From positions 1 through 39,889 of IMG/VR virus record IMGVR_UViG_3300022818_000071: a stretch of 39,889 nt of DNA; one strand, given 5' to 3'. The notes beneath the pieces are model-generated. The model saw nothing but the letters and a program-made list of their open reading frames with translations. It was not told the DNA's origin and did not search any database. This document shows positions 7,333-15,507 of the stretch, one piece after another. Every line of letters begins with the position of its first letter. The first letter of the stretch is position 1. The position numbers and the translations under genes were made by a program. The stretch comes from a virus.

Positions 7333-9192
7333 ATGCAGACTATAACAACAGCAGCAAGATTAGCTTTTGAAACTTCACCGGTTAAAAGAAAATATAAAGT
7401 TTTTATAGATTGGGTTACAAAAGGAGACGTTACTGGAACAGTTACCGCAGGAGAATTTAACTCAACATATTTTAGCAAGGATAATATATCCAATGATAAA
7501 TCCTACTCTCCATATAAGCCTTTTATATTATCCAATTCAATGCGCTTAGGTGATAATGTCCGCTTAGTTTCAAATAAATATGATAATGGTTGGATGGGTG
7601 CAAACAGAAGTAATACAAGCGGTGTTTTTGCCAGTGCCGAAGTTATATCGGAAATATTTACTACTGTAGTCCAGACAAGGCAATTGATAGTAATAGGAAA
7701 CCAGTATAATTATCCTGTCAATATGGATTTATATTATAGAGACTCTACAGATACAAACTGGGTTTTATGCCAAAGTTACATATCTTTAACGGATTATACC
7801 ACAATTTATGAGTTTTCTGTGATGACGACCATTAAGGGTTGGAAATTAGAGATAACTAAAATTAATTTAGTTGATATGTTCGTTAATATTATAAAAATCT
7901 TGACAGGATTTAGAGAAGATGTATCAGCTGATTTAATCAAAGACCCAATGGATATTTTTAAACAACTTGAATATGATAAGGGGTCAATTAATATTGGTAA
8001 TATTAGTTCCAATACTTTAACTCTTAGGCTTAATAATACCAGTCAAAAATATAATCCTGAGAATACCGGCTCTCATCTGTATCCATATTTAAGGTATAAC
8101 AAAGTAATTCGACCGTTTATTGGAATTGATTTAGGGGATTCTATTGAATGGTTTGCACAGGGGAAATATTACATAAGGTCAATAGATACAAAACCTGATA
8201 TGACTGTTGAAATTTATGCAGTTGACAGGATGTTCTTTTTAGATGACGTGGATTTTAACAGTTCAATTGTTTACAAAAATTATACAAAGTCTGAACTTGA
8301 GCAGGTAATTGTAGAAGACTTTGGCTTAGGTGCAACAGAATATGATATTGAGGCAACAACAGACGAAATTCCTTATGCTTATTTTACACCAAGAAAATAT
8401 GCTGAAAATATTAAACAACTTGAAATTGCCGATGGTGGGGTGGCATTCTTTGATGAGTTAGGTTTTTTTATCTCTAAAAGTAGAGGCTGGGCAGAGTCAC
8501 AAATATCTGCTTATTATGATGACAGCATAATAATAAAAGGTTCTGCTTCAACCCCGGTAATTGCTTCGAGCATGAAAAATTATATCAGGATTAAATCAAA
8601 CCCGTTATATGAGCAGGCGCAACAGGTTGTTTATAATTTAACTCAAAGCATTACTATACCAGCCAATGGAACAAAAGACGTAGCTTGTTATTTTGACACT
8701 AAACCATGTCTTGATATTGTTGACGCAACCTTTACACAGTCAAGCACACACATAACAATAACAGCGCAATCTAAATATAGTTTTGTAACATACCTGACTT
8801 TTGCAAATTCAGTAGGAGCTGATGAGAATGTTTTAACAATAGAAATTCAGGCAAAACCTTTAGAGGCTACTGGAGCAAATGAAGTTATTGCTCAAGATGC
8901 TACATTAATTGATATCTATGGTAAATCAGAATATTTAATAGACTCTGAGTTTATACAGGGCATGAATTATGCGCAGATTTTAGCAGATGATTTACTTGTA
9001 GACTATAAAGACCCCGAAGCATTGGAAATTGAGATTAAGGCTACAACAAGACCATATTTACAGCTTGGAGATACTATAGAAGCTACAAGCAGCAAATTAA
9101 ATATAATTAGTATTCTATATAAAATTACAGCCATAACTCTTAAATGTGGTACTGCTATAACTGATACATTAAAATTAAGAAAGATACAGTGA
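7333..9192 (+). CDS. Tail-associated / baseplate hub protein (Tal-like)
   Basis: This 619-aa protein occupies the place of the Tal/gp27-like hub downstream of the distal tail gene. The middle (about 190-420) contains the hub-like pattern of beta strands (SINIGNISSNTLTLRLNN, FAQGKYYIRSIDTKPDMTVEIYAVD). The C-terminus (ATTRPYLQLGDTIEATSS ... KITAITLKCG) matches the second hub barrel seen in many Gram-positive phages. The N-terminal 170 residues look like a separate beta sandwich. I see no peptidase motif. Confidence 0.68.
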   Translation: MQTITTAARLAFETSPVKRKYKVFIDWVTKGDVTGTVTAGEFNSTYFSKDNISNDKSYSPYKPFILSNSMRLGDNVRLVSNKYDNGWMGANRSNTSGVFASAEVISEIFTTVVQTRQLIVIGNQYNYPVNMDLYYRDSTDTNWVLCQSYISLTDYTTIYEFSVMTTIKGWKLEITKINLVDMFVNIIKILTGFREDVSADLIKDPMDIFKQLEYDKGSINIGNISSNTLTLRLNNTSQKYNPENTGSHLYPYLRYNKVIRPFIGIDLGDSIEWFAQGKYYIRSIDTKPDMTVEIYAVDRMFFLDDVDFNSSIVYKNYTKSELEQVIVEDFGLGATEYDIEATTDEIPYAYFTPRKYAENIKQLEIADGGVAFFDELGFFISKSRGWAESQISAYYDDSIIIKGSASTPVIASSMKNYIRIKSNPLYEQAQQVVYNLTQSITIPANGTKDVACYFDTKPCLDIVDATFTQSSTHITITAQSKYSFVTYLTFANSVGADENVLTIEIQAKPLEATGANEVIAQDATLIDIYGKSEYLIDSEFIQGMNYAQILADDLLVDYKDPEALEIEIKATTRPYLQLGDTIEATSSKLNIISILYKITAITLKCGTAITDTLKLRKIQ

Positions 9193-9213
9193 CAATTCAA
9201 TGAGGAGAATTAA

Positions 9214-11013
9214 ATGACAACAATATATACACACGCACCTATTATATTTGCACCTGACACAATTATGAACGCTGCTTGTGCAAATCAGGAAATACATGAA
9301 AAAATGGACGATATAGATCTCCTAAAAGCCGATAAGTCTTATGTTGATTCGATATTGGTTAGTGGTTCCCCTAAGGGTGTTTATGCAACACTCGCCGCTT
9401 TAACAGCAGCTATACCAGCAGGGAATACAAACATTTATTTAGTTACGGCGGATGGTAAATGGTATTATTGGAACGGTGCTGCATGGACAGCAGGTGGTAC
9501 ATATCAAAGCACTGGTATAGCAGATGGCAGTATAACTCCGGTTATGCTAAACAGCGAAATACCAAATACTAAAAATACTAATAATTTATTTATAAAATCA
9601 ACCGCAACATTGGGCAAATATATTAGTGATACCACTGGTTTGGAGGTTGTAAATGCGGCATTTGGATATGTTACATTAAATGTAGTTCCTGGGGCATATT
9701 ATTTTGTCAATTATAATTATGGAGCAAATGGTCATCGTGGGGTATATTTTGATTCCGGAGGTAGCAATATTTCAGCTATTGACGGGACAACATATTATTT
9801 TGTTAATAAAACAGACGGCACTCGTCTTGCATTTGTGGTCGCTGCAACCGCCGCTACAGTTAAAATCAATTTTCTTGTCGCTGACATTGATAATGTTATT
9901 ATTTTTCAGGATGCTTCAAAAGTCCATGACGGTGTGACAATTGAAGATAAATGGCTTGATAGTAATGTCGTAAAACGCAGAGATATCCCATTTGTAAGTA
10001 ATATATTAGATGATATAAACAGTGTAACAATAATAGATTATGCCTATACCAGTGTTTCTCACCCATTTATTAGCAGCACAACATTCGGACAAAATGCTCC
10101 AATCCCTGTTACAGCAGGAGAGATATATCTTGTGGAAAACTTTACAAGCACCTATGCACCTTCTACGCTTTCTACGAGAGGTATTTTTTTAGATGCCAAT
10201 TTTATTTATGTTAGTTTATTGGTAGCTGATGATTCTACTTCTTATTCTCCAAAATATACTGTCCCAGCAGGGGCCGCATATATGATGGTTTTGTTTGAAA
10301 CAGCATTGTTAAGCACTTTTTCTATTAAGAGGATATATAGTCCAACAGTAAACGACATGATGATTAGGAGAAATGCTATATACCCTGGATATTGGATTTC
10401 TAAAAAATGGGTTAGTTTTGGAGACAGTATTACCTATCGCGAATTATGGCAGCCAGATGTTGTAACCGAGCTTGGGTTAGTACATACCAATTGCGGAATC
10501 GGAAGTACACAACTTGCAGGGACAGGAGCAACGGCATTCTGGCAAGATGCCAGGTTAGATGTTGTCAAAGCAGCAGATCCCGATGTCATAACTATTCTGG
10601 GCGGTGCCAATGATCTTGTTGGTGAAATTCTCATAGGGACAGCAGCAGAATTTGCAGCAGCACTGGGAGCAAAAGATACTAATTTATTTCTGGGTGCTTA
10701 TTCTTACATTATTGAAAATCTATTGACTTGGAAACCAACACTTAAAATAATATTATTAACTACTACTTATGCACATTTAGATGGGGCAACAATGGCACCA
10801 GCAAGCGGTCTGCGTTATACCGATTATGCAAATGCAACAAAATTAGTCGCACTCTATTATGGTTTGCTCTATGTTGATTTACACGGAGAGGCAGAGGTGA
10901 ATAAACTCACACAGTCTACTTACACATCAGATGGTATACACCCAAATACTGATGGCGCAAAAGCAATTGCTAAACTGGTTATTGCTGGGCTGGAAAAAAT
11001 TAGTCCATTTTAA
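9214..11013 (+). CDS. Tail tip protein with SGNH esterase domain
   Basis: The protein has 599 aa. Residues 1-110 give a phage-attachment region (DIDLLKADKSYVDSIL, then a WYYWNG-containing beta segment). The middle has two similar beta-sandwich carbohydrate-binding-like parts. From about residue 390 there is an SGNH/GDSL hydrolase with all blocks: FGDSIT (Ser), GGANDL (Gly/Asn) and DGIHPN (Asp-His). SGNH domains on tail tips typically remove acetyl groups from host polysaccharide. It is last in the tail operon and is the best candidate for receptor binding. The catalytic motifs are seen; the substrate is unknown. Confidence 0.85.
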   Translation: MTTIYTHAPIIFAPDTIMNAACANQEIHEKMDDIDLLKADKSYVDSILVSGSPKGVYATLAALTAAIPAGNTNIYLVTADGKWYYWNGAAWTAGGTYQSTGIADGSITPVMLNSEIPNTKNTNNLFIKSTATLGKYISDTTGLEVVNAAFGYVTLNVVPGAYYFVNYNYGANGHRGVYFDSGGSNISAIDGTTYYFVNKTDGTRLAFVVAATAATVKINFLVADIDNVIIFQDASKVHDGVTIEDKWLDSNVVKRRDIPFVSNILDDINSVTIIDYAYTSVSHPFISSTTFGQNAPIPVTAGEIYLVENFTSTYAPSTLSTRGIFLDANFIYVSLLVADDSTSYSPKYTVPAGAAYMMVLFETALLSTFSIKRIYSPTVNDMMIRRNAIYPGYWISKKWVSFGDSITYRELWQPDVVTELGLVHTNCGIGSTQLAGTGATAFWQDARLDVVKAADPDVITILGGANDLVGEILIGTAAEFAAALGAKDTNLFLGAYSYIIENLLTWKPTLKIILLTTTYAHLDGATMAPASGLRYTDYANATKLVALYYGLLYVDLHGEAEVNKLTQSTYTSDGIHPNTDGAKAIAKLVIAGLEKISPF

Positions 11014-11071
11014 ACTATGCAAATAATAAAATTTGAGAGATAATCACATTTTGAATTGAGGGGGCGGTATT

Positions 11072-11503
11072 GTGAAAAAGACAATATTAATTTCAGTGAT
11101 TATTTCAATAATAACATCCTTAACTGTGTTTTTTGCACTAAGTATTTTCATGCCCAATAAATTAAGTATCGGCGAAAATTACTATGAAGTCGGTGGGGTG
11201 ATAAGAAACATTGGTGAAGGATGGTTTGCGATAGATGATTCAGGCCATGAACCTATCGGCATTACTAATGTAGAAACGACAAAGGATTCGGTTGTTATTC
11301 ATTATTCAAAGGCGAACAAAGCGGTATTTTTTTCAGTAACCCCAGATGAAACGATGACATCAGAAGGGTATACAATGGGGGCATCTGTCGGCTTGGACAA
11401 TGCAATAATTAATATCTATGATAAGGATCACAATATCATCAATCCAAATGATTATAAAAACAGCAAAGGTAATATATGGGTTAATGGAAGATTTAAGAAA
11501 TAA
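11072..11503 (+). CDS. Membrane-anchored small protein, function unknown
   Basis: The GTG start at 11072 follows GAGGGGGCGG. The 143-aa product starts with KK and a hydrophobic helix (residues 4-28), then a soluble part (YYEVGGVIRNIGEGWFAIDD, beta-rich). The helix lacks a lipobox cysteine and may be an uncleaved anchor. It lies between the tail tip and lysis genes. Superinfection exclusion is one possibility for an exported phage protein, but nothing here proves it. Confidence 0.55.
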   Translation: MKKTILISVIISIITSLTVFFALSIFMPNKLSIGENYYEVGGVIRNIGEGWFAIDDSGHEPIGITNVETTKDSVVIHYSKANKAVFFSVTPDETMTSEGYTMGASVGLDNAIINIYDKDHNIINPNDYKNSKGNIWVNGRFKK

Positions 11504-11575
11504 TACGATTATGCTAAATGAACCAATTTTAACAGAGCCTATCAAATAATATTAAGATATAAATTTAAAGTTATC

Positions 11576-11600
11576 AGCTCTCCATTCGGGGGGCTTTTTT
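11576..11600 (+). terminator. Intrinsic terminator before the lysis genes
   Basis: AGCTCTCC pairs with GGGGGGCT (two G-U pairs) around ATTC and ends in a run of six T. It lies 73 nt after the preceding stop. Confidence 0.78.
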
Positions 11601-11612
11601 ATTTGAGATTTT

Positions 11613-11726
11613 ATGAGGGCAGTAAAAGAAGGCAAAAAAGTTAAGACTGAAATATCAGCAGAGCTTGTAACTACAGTAACGGATGAAGTTAGTAAACAAC
11701 TTGCGGATCAGCCAATTATAATATGA
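11613..11726 (+). CDS. 37-aa small protein in the lysis region
   Basis: The frame ATG 11613 to TGA 11726 encodes a lysine-rich start (MRAVKEGKKVKTEIS) and a helical end (ELVTTVTDEVSKQLADQP). The start follows TTTGAG fused to the terminator T-run, as in other terminator-start junctions of this genome. Small XkdX-like proteins occur at this place in many Bacillota phages, but the match is not clear. It could be non-functional. Confidence 0.45.
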   Translation: MRAVKEGKKVKTEISAELVTTVTDEVSKQLADQPIII

Positions 11727-11740
11727 GGGAAGTAAATTAG

Positions 11741-12160
11741 ATGACACAAAATGAAATAAGCAGACTCTCAATAGTAGAGACCAAAATCAATGACATGATT
11801 GAAGGTCAGGTTACTTTAAAGGAATTTTTAATTGAGCAGATAAAGGCTCAAGAAAAAGCAATTGGTATCGCTATGGTTGGACAAAAAGAAGCAATTGGTA
11901 TCGCTATGGTTGCCTCAGAGAAGGCAATAGTCAAGGCAGAGATTGCTAATGACTTGCGTTTTGAAGAAATGAATAAAAGAATCAGTGATTATGTTGAGAG
12001 CACTGATAAAAATATTAAAATACTTACGGAAACTAAAGATATGAATGCTGGTGCAAAAACAGGGGTAACAGAATCAAAAGTAGATTTAACAAGGTATCTT
12101 GGCTGGATTGTTTCAATATTATCAATAGCAGCAGTAATAGCTACAGCATTATTAAGGTGA
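11741..12160 (+). CDS. Membrane-anchored coiled-coil protein (XhlA-like)
   Basis: The 139-aa product starts with a coiled coil (SRLSIVETKINDMIEGQVTL) and passes through repeated KEAIGIAMVxxEKA units and RFEEMNKRI. It ends with one transmembrane helix (LGWIVSILSIAAVIATALL, residues 119-137). This layout is that of XhlA and related accessory holin proteins. It lies 5 nt before the first wall hydrolase. The coil contains an exact 24-nt duplication with 33-nt spacing. Confidence 0.7.
   Translation: MTQNEISRLSIVETKINDMIEGQVTLKEFLIEQIKAQEKAIGIAMVGQKEAIGIAMVASEKAIVKAEIANDLRFEEMNKRISDYVESTDKNIKILTETKDMNAGAKTGVTESKVDLTRYLGWIVSILSIAAVIATALLR
11856..11912 (+). repeat. 33-nt tandem duplication in the coiled-coil gene
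   Basis: The 24-nt unit at 11856-11879 recurs exactly at 11889-11912, a period of 33 nt or 11 residues. An 11-residue period fits a right-handed or hendecad coiled coil and indicates recent in-frame duplication. Confidence 0.85.
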
Positions 12161-12165
12161 TATAA

Positions 12166-13416
12166 ATGACAGAATTCATTCCTGGAATTTCATGGCAGAC
12201 TTTCAACTGCAAAAATAAAGCACAAACAAACGAGCTGGTTAATGCTGGATTTAAGATGTTAAGGATTTTCATTGACATGGCAAATTTACCTCAGGGAGAG
12301 CCAACACAAGCGTATATAAACAACTTTATGAATACAGAAGATGGGCTTTCGCGCTGGACATATGAGGGTAAAACTGGATTATTTCAGAGCAACGCTACCG
12401 TAAAAGATAGTTTTGACTTCTGTTTAAAGAATGGATGGCTGCCAGTTTGTTGTTTCGGGTACAGAGAAGAAACTCCTCATAATTGGTTAGGGCGTGCGCC
12501 TGGAGAAGATAAGTTTAATTGGCTTGGTAAGTTTGCCAAGTCTTTTGCCGAGTATCTTGCCAACCTTGGATTTCCCAGAGCGGATGCAGAAATTTATAAT
12601 GAACCTTCAAAATTACAACAGTTTGGTTTCGGATGGGATGCATATTCTAAATTAGCTTATATTATGGGTTCTAATTGGAAGTCAGTTAATCCTAATTATA
12701 AACTTCATATATTTGCAGATGACTCATTTAGAACGGGCTATCTACAGAATATAATGACTAATATTGATTTAATCAGAATCACTGATTATATTTCAATCCA
12801 CGTTGGAGTCGGTACAGAGCAGCAAGAGTGGGATGACAGGCAGATTTCTAAGGTTAAACAAACCATATCTAAATACCCTCACTTAAAACTTGCGGTAACT
12901 GAAATGAGTCCGAATGGTAAATGGGAACACATGAAACAATTAATTGATAACGGTGTTTCAATGTATGGTTTATTCTGGGCTATTAGAAAAGAAGAGGTTG
13001 GAACCGCCTTTGTTATTGATGATGTCTGGATGATACATTCTGATGGAAGCGTCCAATGCACTTCACCCACAAAGAGGGATATCTTGACTTCTTTTAATCA
13101 TACTTATTATAAACCTTATATATTACAGGAGATTGATGACGATATGAAATTAGATAAATATTATAAAGTCGGTTCTCAGGGAATCGGAGTTAAATTTATT
13201 CAGATGATTTTAAATGCTGAACTTGAGCCTGAACCTAAACTTGTTATTGATGGTATCTTAGGCGCAAACACTACTTCAATTATTAAACAATACCAGAAAA
13301 ATTATAACTTAGCTCAAGATGGTATTATCGGACCGGCCACGATGAAAGTAATGATATTTAATAATCCTGAAATTTGGGATGAAATTGAATATAACTATGC
13401 TATAGGTGAAAGATGA
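12166..13416 (+). CDS. Endolysin-like: clan GH-A type glycosidase with C-terminal peptidoglycan-binding domain
   Basis: The 416-aa protein has a TIM-barrel glycosidase domain at about residues 1-305. YNEP (E146) looks like the GH-A acid/base motif and VTEM (E246) the nucleophile strand; the 100-residue gap between them is normal for the clan. Residues 330-400 form a PG_binding_1 domain (VGSQGIGVKFIQMIL; VIDGILG; QKNYNLAQDGIIGPAT). Usual phage lysins are GH25, GH24, amidases or peptidases, so this catalytic fold is uncommon. It follows the XhlA-like gene and precedes two more wall hydrolases. The wall role is inferred from context and the binding domain. Confidence 0.75.
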   Translation: MTEFIPGISWQTFNCKNKAQTNELVNAGFKMLRIFIDMANLPQGEPTQAYINNFMNTEDGLSRWTYEGKTGLFQSNATVKDSFDFCLKNGWLPVCCFGYREETPHNWLGRAPGEDKFNWLGKFAKSFAEYLANLGFPRADAEIYNEPSKLQQFGFGWDAYSKLAYIMGSNWKSVNPNYKLHIFADDSFRTGYLQNIMTNIDLIRITDYISIHVGVGTEQQEWDDRQISKVKQTISKYPHLKLAVTEMSPNGKWEHMKQLIDNGVSMYGLFWAIRKEEVGTAFVIDDVWMIHSDGSVQCTSPTKRDILTSFNHTYYKPYILQEIDDDMKLDKYYKVGSQGIGVKFIQMILNAELEPEPKLVIDGILGANTTSIIKQYQKNYNLAQDGIIGPATMKVMIFNNPEIWDEIEYNYAIGER

Positions 13417-13863
13417 ATGACGACTCAAGAGATATTTATATCTAAAATCGCACCCAAAGCAGTAGAGGCTAATCAACTTCATAATATCAAATCTTCTCTT
13501 ACTATTTCACAGGCAATCATTGAGAGTAACTGGGGTAAATCTTCACCTGGGAATATGTTATTTGGGATGAAATGGTTCCCGAATTGTGGCTATGATTATC
13601 AGTTATTAAATACTAAAGAATTTATAGGCGGAGTTTATGTAACCGTTAAAGCTAAGTTTAAGAAGTATAAATCTTGGGATGACTCAATTAGCGACCATAC
13701 AAATTTACTCCTTACAAGCCGGTATGCGAAAGTATTGACAGCTAAAAATTATATGGAAGCCACGCAGTTTATAAAAGACTGTGGGTATGCTACAAGTCCT
13801 ACTTATCCGGCAACGCTTAGAAATGTTATAAAACAATATGAATTAGATCAATATGATTTATAG
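13417..13863 (+). CDS. Glucosaminidase-family endolysin (GH73, FlgJ-like)
   Basis: The 148-aa single-domain enzyme shows the GH73 landmarks: LTISQAIIESNWGKSSPGNMLFGMK with the catalytic Glu in IIESNWG, FKKYKSWDDSISDH, and YATSPTYPATLRNVIKQY at the end. GH73 enzymes cut the beta-1,4 bond after N-acetylglucosamine in peptidoglycan. It has no cell-wall binding domain. It starts directly after the stop of the upstream glycosidase gene. Confidence 0.9.
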   Translation: MTTQEIFISKIAPKAVEANQLHNIKSSLTISQAIIESNWGKSSPGNMLFGMKWFPNCGYDYQLLNTKEFIGGVYVTVKAKFKKYKSWDDSISDHTNLLLTSRYAKVLTAKNYMEATQFIKDCGYATSPTYPATLRNVIKQYELDQYDL

Positions 13864-13871
13864 GTGATTAT

Positions 13872-14240
13872 ATGGATAAACAACTTACAGCTAATTTTCG
13901 TTATTCAGAGTTTTGGTGTAATGGAATTGAACCACCAACTGGATATTACCTGAACATTTTAGCTCTTGCAAAAGAATTACAAAAAGTTAGGGATGCCGTT
14001 GGAAGCCCCATAACCATAACGTCAGGGTGGCGAAGCAAAGAGCATAATACAAGTGTTGGAGGCGCTACAAATTCTCAGCACTTAACAGGTAAAGCTGCAG
14101 ACATTAAATGTTATAAAATGCCTGCAAATTTTCTCTTAGTTTATTTAGCAAGATATGGAGCTTTCACTGGATTTGGGGTAGACCCCACATTCAATCACGT
14201 TGATATTAGAACAGGTAATTTAACAATCTGGCATTACTAA
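13872..14240 (+). CDS. Peptidase M15 family D,D-peptidase-like endolysin
   Basis: The 122-aa enzyme contains SGWRSKEHN, NSQHLTGKAADIK (zinc ligands His and Asp) and NHVDIRTG (third ligand His), the M15_3 signature. Such enzymes cleave D-Ala-containing crosslinks or stems. It follows the GH73 gene by 8 nt, so three wall hydrolases with different bond specificities are cotranscribed. Confidence 0.9.
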   Translation: MDKQLTANFRYSEFWCNGIEPPTGYYLNILALAKELQKVRDAVGSPITITSGWRSKEHNTSVGGATNSQHLTGKAADIKCYKMPANFLLVYLARYGAFTGFGVDPTFNHVDIRTGNLTIWHY

Positions 14241-14247
14241 TAATAGT

Positions 14248-14318
14248 TCCCAGAACGCAAAATGCGTACTAGTCTGGGACAGTGTGCGCTTAATCCCGTC
14301 GCCTTGTAACGGGGTTTT
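14248..14318 (+). terminator. Two hairpins between the M15 gene and the phosphoesterase gene
   Basis: Hairpin 1 is TCCCAG (14248-14253) with CTGGGA (14274-14279), enclosing ACGCA-AAA-TGCGT. Hairpin 2 is CCCGT (14295-14299) with ACGGG (14309-14313), then GTTTTATAATT. Hairpin 2 looks like a weak terminator; hairpin 1 has no T-run and may protect the lysis mRNA. Confidence 0.6.
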
Positions 14319-14341
14319 ATAATTCTACTAAGGAGGTTCTA

Positions 14342-15172
14342 ACGAGTAAACTTAATCCACCCGATCTATTTGAGATACATGGCAAAATTAAAACAATAAA
14401 GTATATAGAACTTAATTATAGCGAAGATTTTGAGGAGTTAGATATTATCCCGCTCTCATGTTTTCATATAGGTTCAAGTTTTTTTAATGAAAGCAAACTT
14501 CGGGGGCATGTTAAATGGATTTCAGAAAAAGAAAATAGACGTGCTTGGTTATTGGGAGATATATTTGACGCTATTTTAGATGGAAGCCCTGGCAATATGC
14601 ATGAAGCGGTATGTTCTTTAAAAGACGCTAAACTTCTTGCAGAGGATATTTTAAAACCGATAGCAGACAAAATTGATTTAGTCGTTCCAGGTAACCACGA
14701 TAACCGTATATTCAACAAAACTACTGACGAAATAATATTTGACTTATGTAAGTATTTAGGTATTGAAAGGAAGTATCATTTTGGAGATTATACCGGCGTA
14801 ATAAGATTTGGCAAGCAAACCGTTAACCATAATAAGCCTGTTGTTTATTCATTTTTTTGTACTCATGGAAGTGGGGGGTCAACAACACCAGCGGGTAAAT
14901 TAACAAGATTACTTGGTATTGCTGAAATAGTTAAAAACTGTGATTTATATACTATGGCGCATATTCACGATATGTTAACTTGTAAATTAGAACCATTTAC
15001 TGTGGACAGTAGAAACGGTAAATTAGTATCAATGGTGCAAACATTCGTATCATCATCAAGTTGGCTTGACTATGGAGGGTATGCACTTGAAAAGAAATAT
15101 AAACCAGCTAAGACAGGCAGCCCAAGAATAAGGCTTTATGGAGATAGAAAAGACATCCACATTTCAATCTGA
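14342..15172 (+). CDS. Calcineurin-like metallophosphoesterase with apparent ACG start
   Basis: The frame is open from upstream and no ATG, GTG or TTG lies near its ribosome site. The AAGGAGG at 14330-14336 is 5 nt before ACG 14342, giving a natural start MSKLNPPDLFEI and 276 aa. A later TTG (14552) would delete the first metal motif. Motifs: CFH at 40-42 where DxH is expected, GD at 72-73, GNHD at 117-120, TH at 174-175 and HIH at 207-209. The Asp of DxH is replaced by Cys. Phage relatives act as nucleases or phosphodiesterases. Function here is uncertain because of the missing ligand. Confidence 0.72.
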   Translation, partial: TSKLNPPDLFEIHGKIKTIKYIELNYSEDFEELDIIPLSCFHIGSSFFNESKLRGHVKWISEKENRRAWLLGDIFDAILDGSPGNMHEAVCSLKDAKLLAEDILKPIADKIDLVVPGNHDNRIFNKTTDEIIFDLCKYLGIERKYHFGDYTGVIRFGKQTVNHNKPVVYSFFCTHGSGGSTTPAGKLTRLLGIAEIVKNCDLYTMAHIHDMLTCKLEPFTVDSRNGKLVSMVQTFVSSSSWLDYGGYALEKKYKPAKTGSPRIRLYGDRKDIHISI

Positions 15173-15198
15173 TTTATCCGGGAATCCCAGTTAGTTGG

Positions 15199-15239
15199 GT
15201 GTACAACATTTTCTCATGTGTAAAAAGTAAGTTGTACAC
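15199..15239. repeat. 9-bp perfect inverted repeat GTGTACAAC / GTTGTACAC
   Basis: GTGTACAAC at 15199-15207 and its complement GTTGTACAC at 15231-15239 are 23 nt apart. There is no T-run, so a protein-binding site or RNA stem is more likely than a terminator. Confidence 0.7.
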
Positions 15240-15276
15240 AAGTTGAATACAAATATGCCAGCACGAATTAAGATTA

Positions 15277-15310
15277 GGTTGTCATAAACATGTCAATACG
15301 GTTGTCATAA
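15277..15310. repeat. Direct repeat GGTTGTCATAA, two copies 23 bp apart
   Basis: The 11-bp unit occurs at 15277-15287 and 15300-15310. The second copy ends at the ribosome binding site of the gene at 15319. A pair at this spacing, two DNA turns, could be an operator. Confidence 0.6.
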
Positions 15311-15318
15311 GGAGAATT

Positions 15319-15507
15319 ATGGAATTTATACGCTACACAAGCAAGTCAGACCTTAAAGATTTAAAAAATCATTCTATAGATTTAAAAGATTTCATATCAA
15401 ATACCGATTCTGAAAAAGACACAATAGAGGATTACAAACCTGACGAAGTTTTTCCTAAAGACTGGTCGTCTATTTATGAGGTTACTATAACCATAGAAGA
15501 TATATAA
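15319..15507 (+). CDS. 62-aa acidic protein of unknown function
   Basis: ATG 15319 follows AAGGAG. The product is rich in D, E, K and S (MEFIRYTSKSDLKDLKNHS ... WSSIYEVTITIEDI) and has no recognisable domain. It stands alone between the phosphoesterase gene and the long non-coding region. Confidence 0.5.
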   Translation: MEFIRYTSKSDLKDLKNHSIDLKDFISNTDSEKDTIEDYKPDEVFPKDWSSIYEVTITIEDI

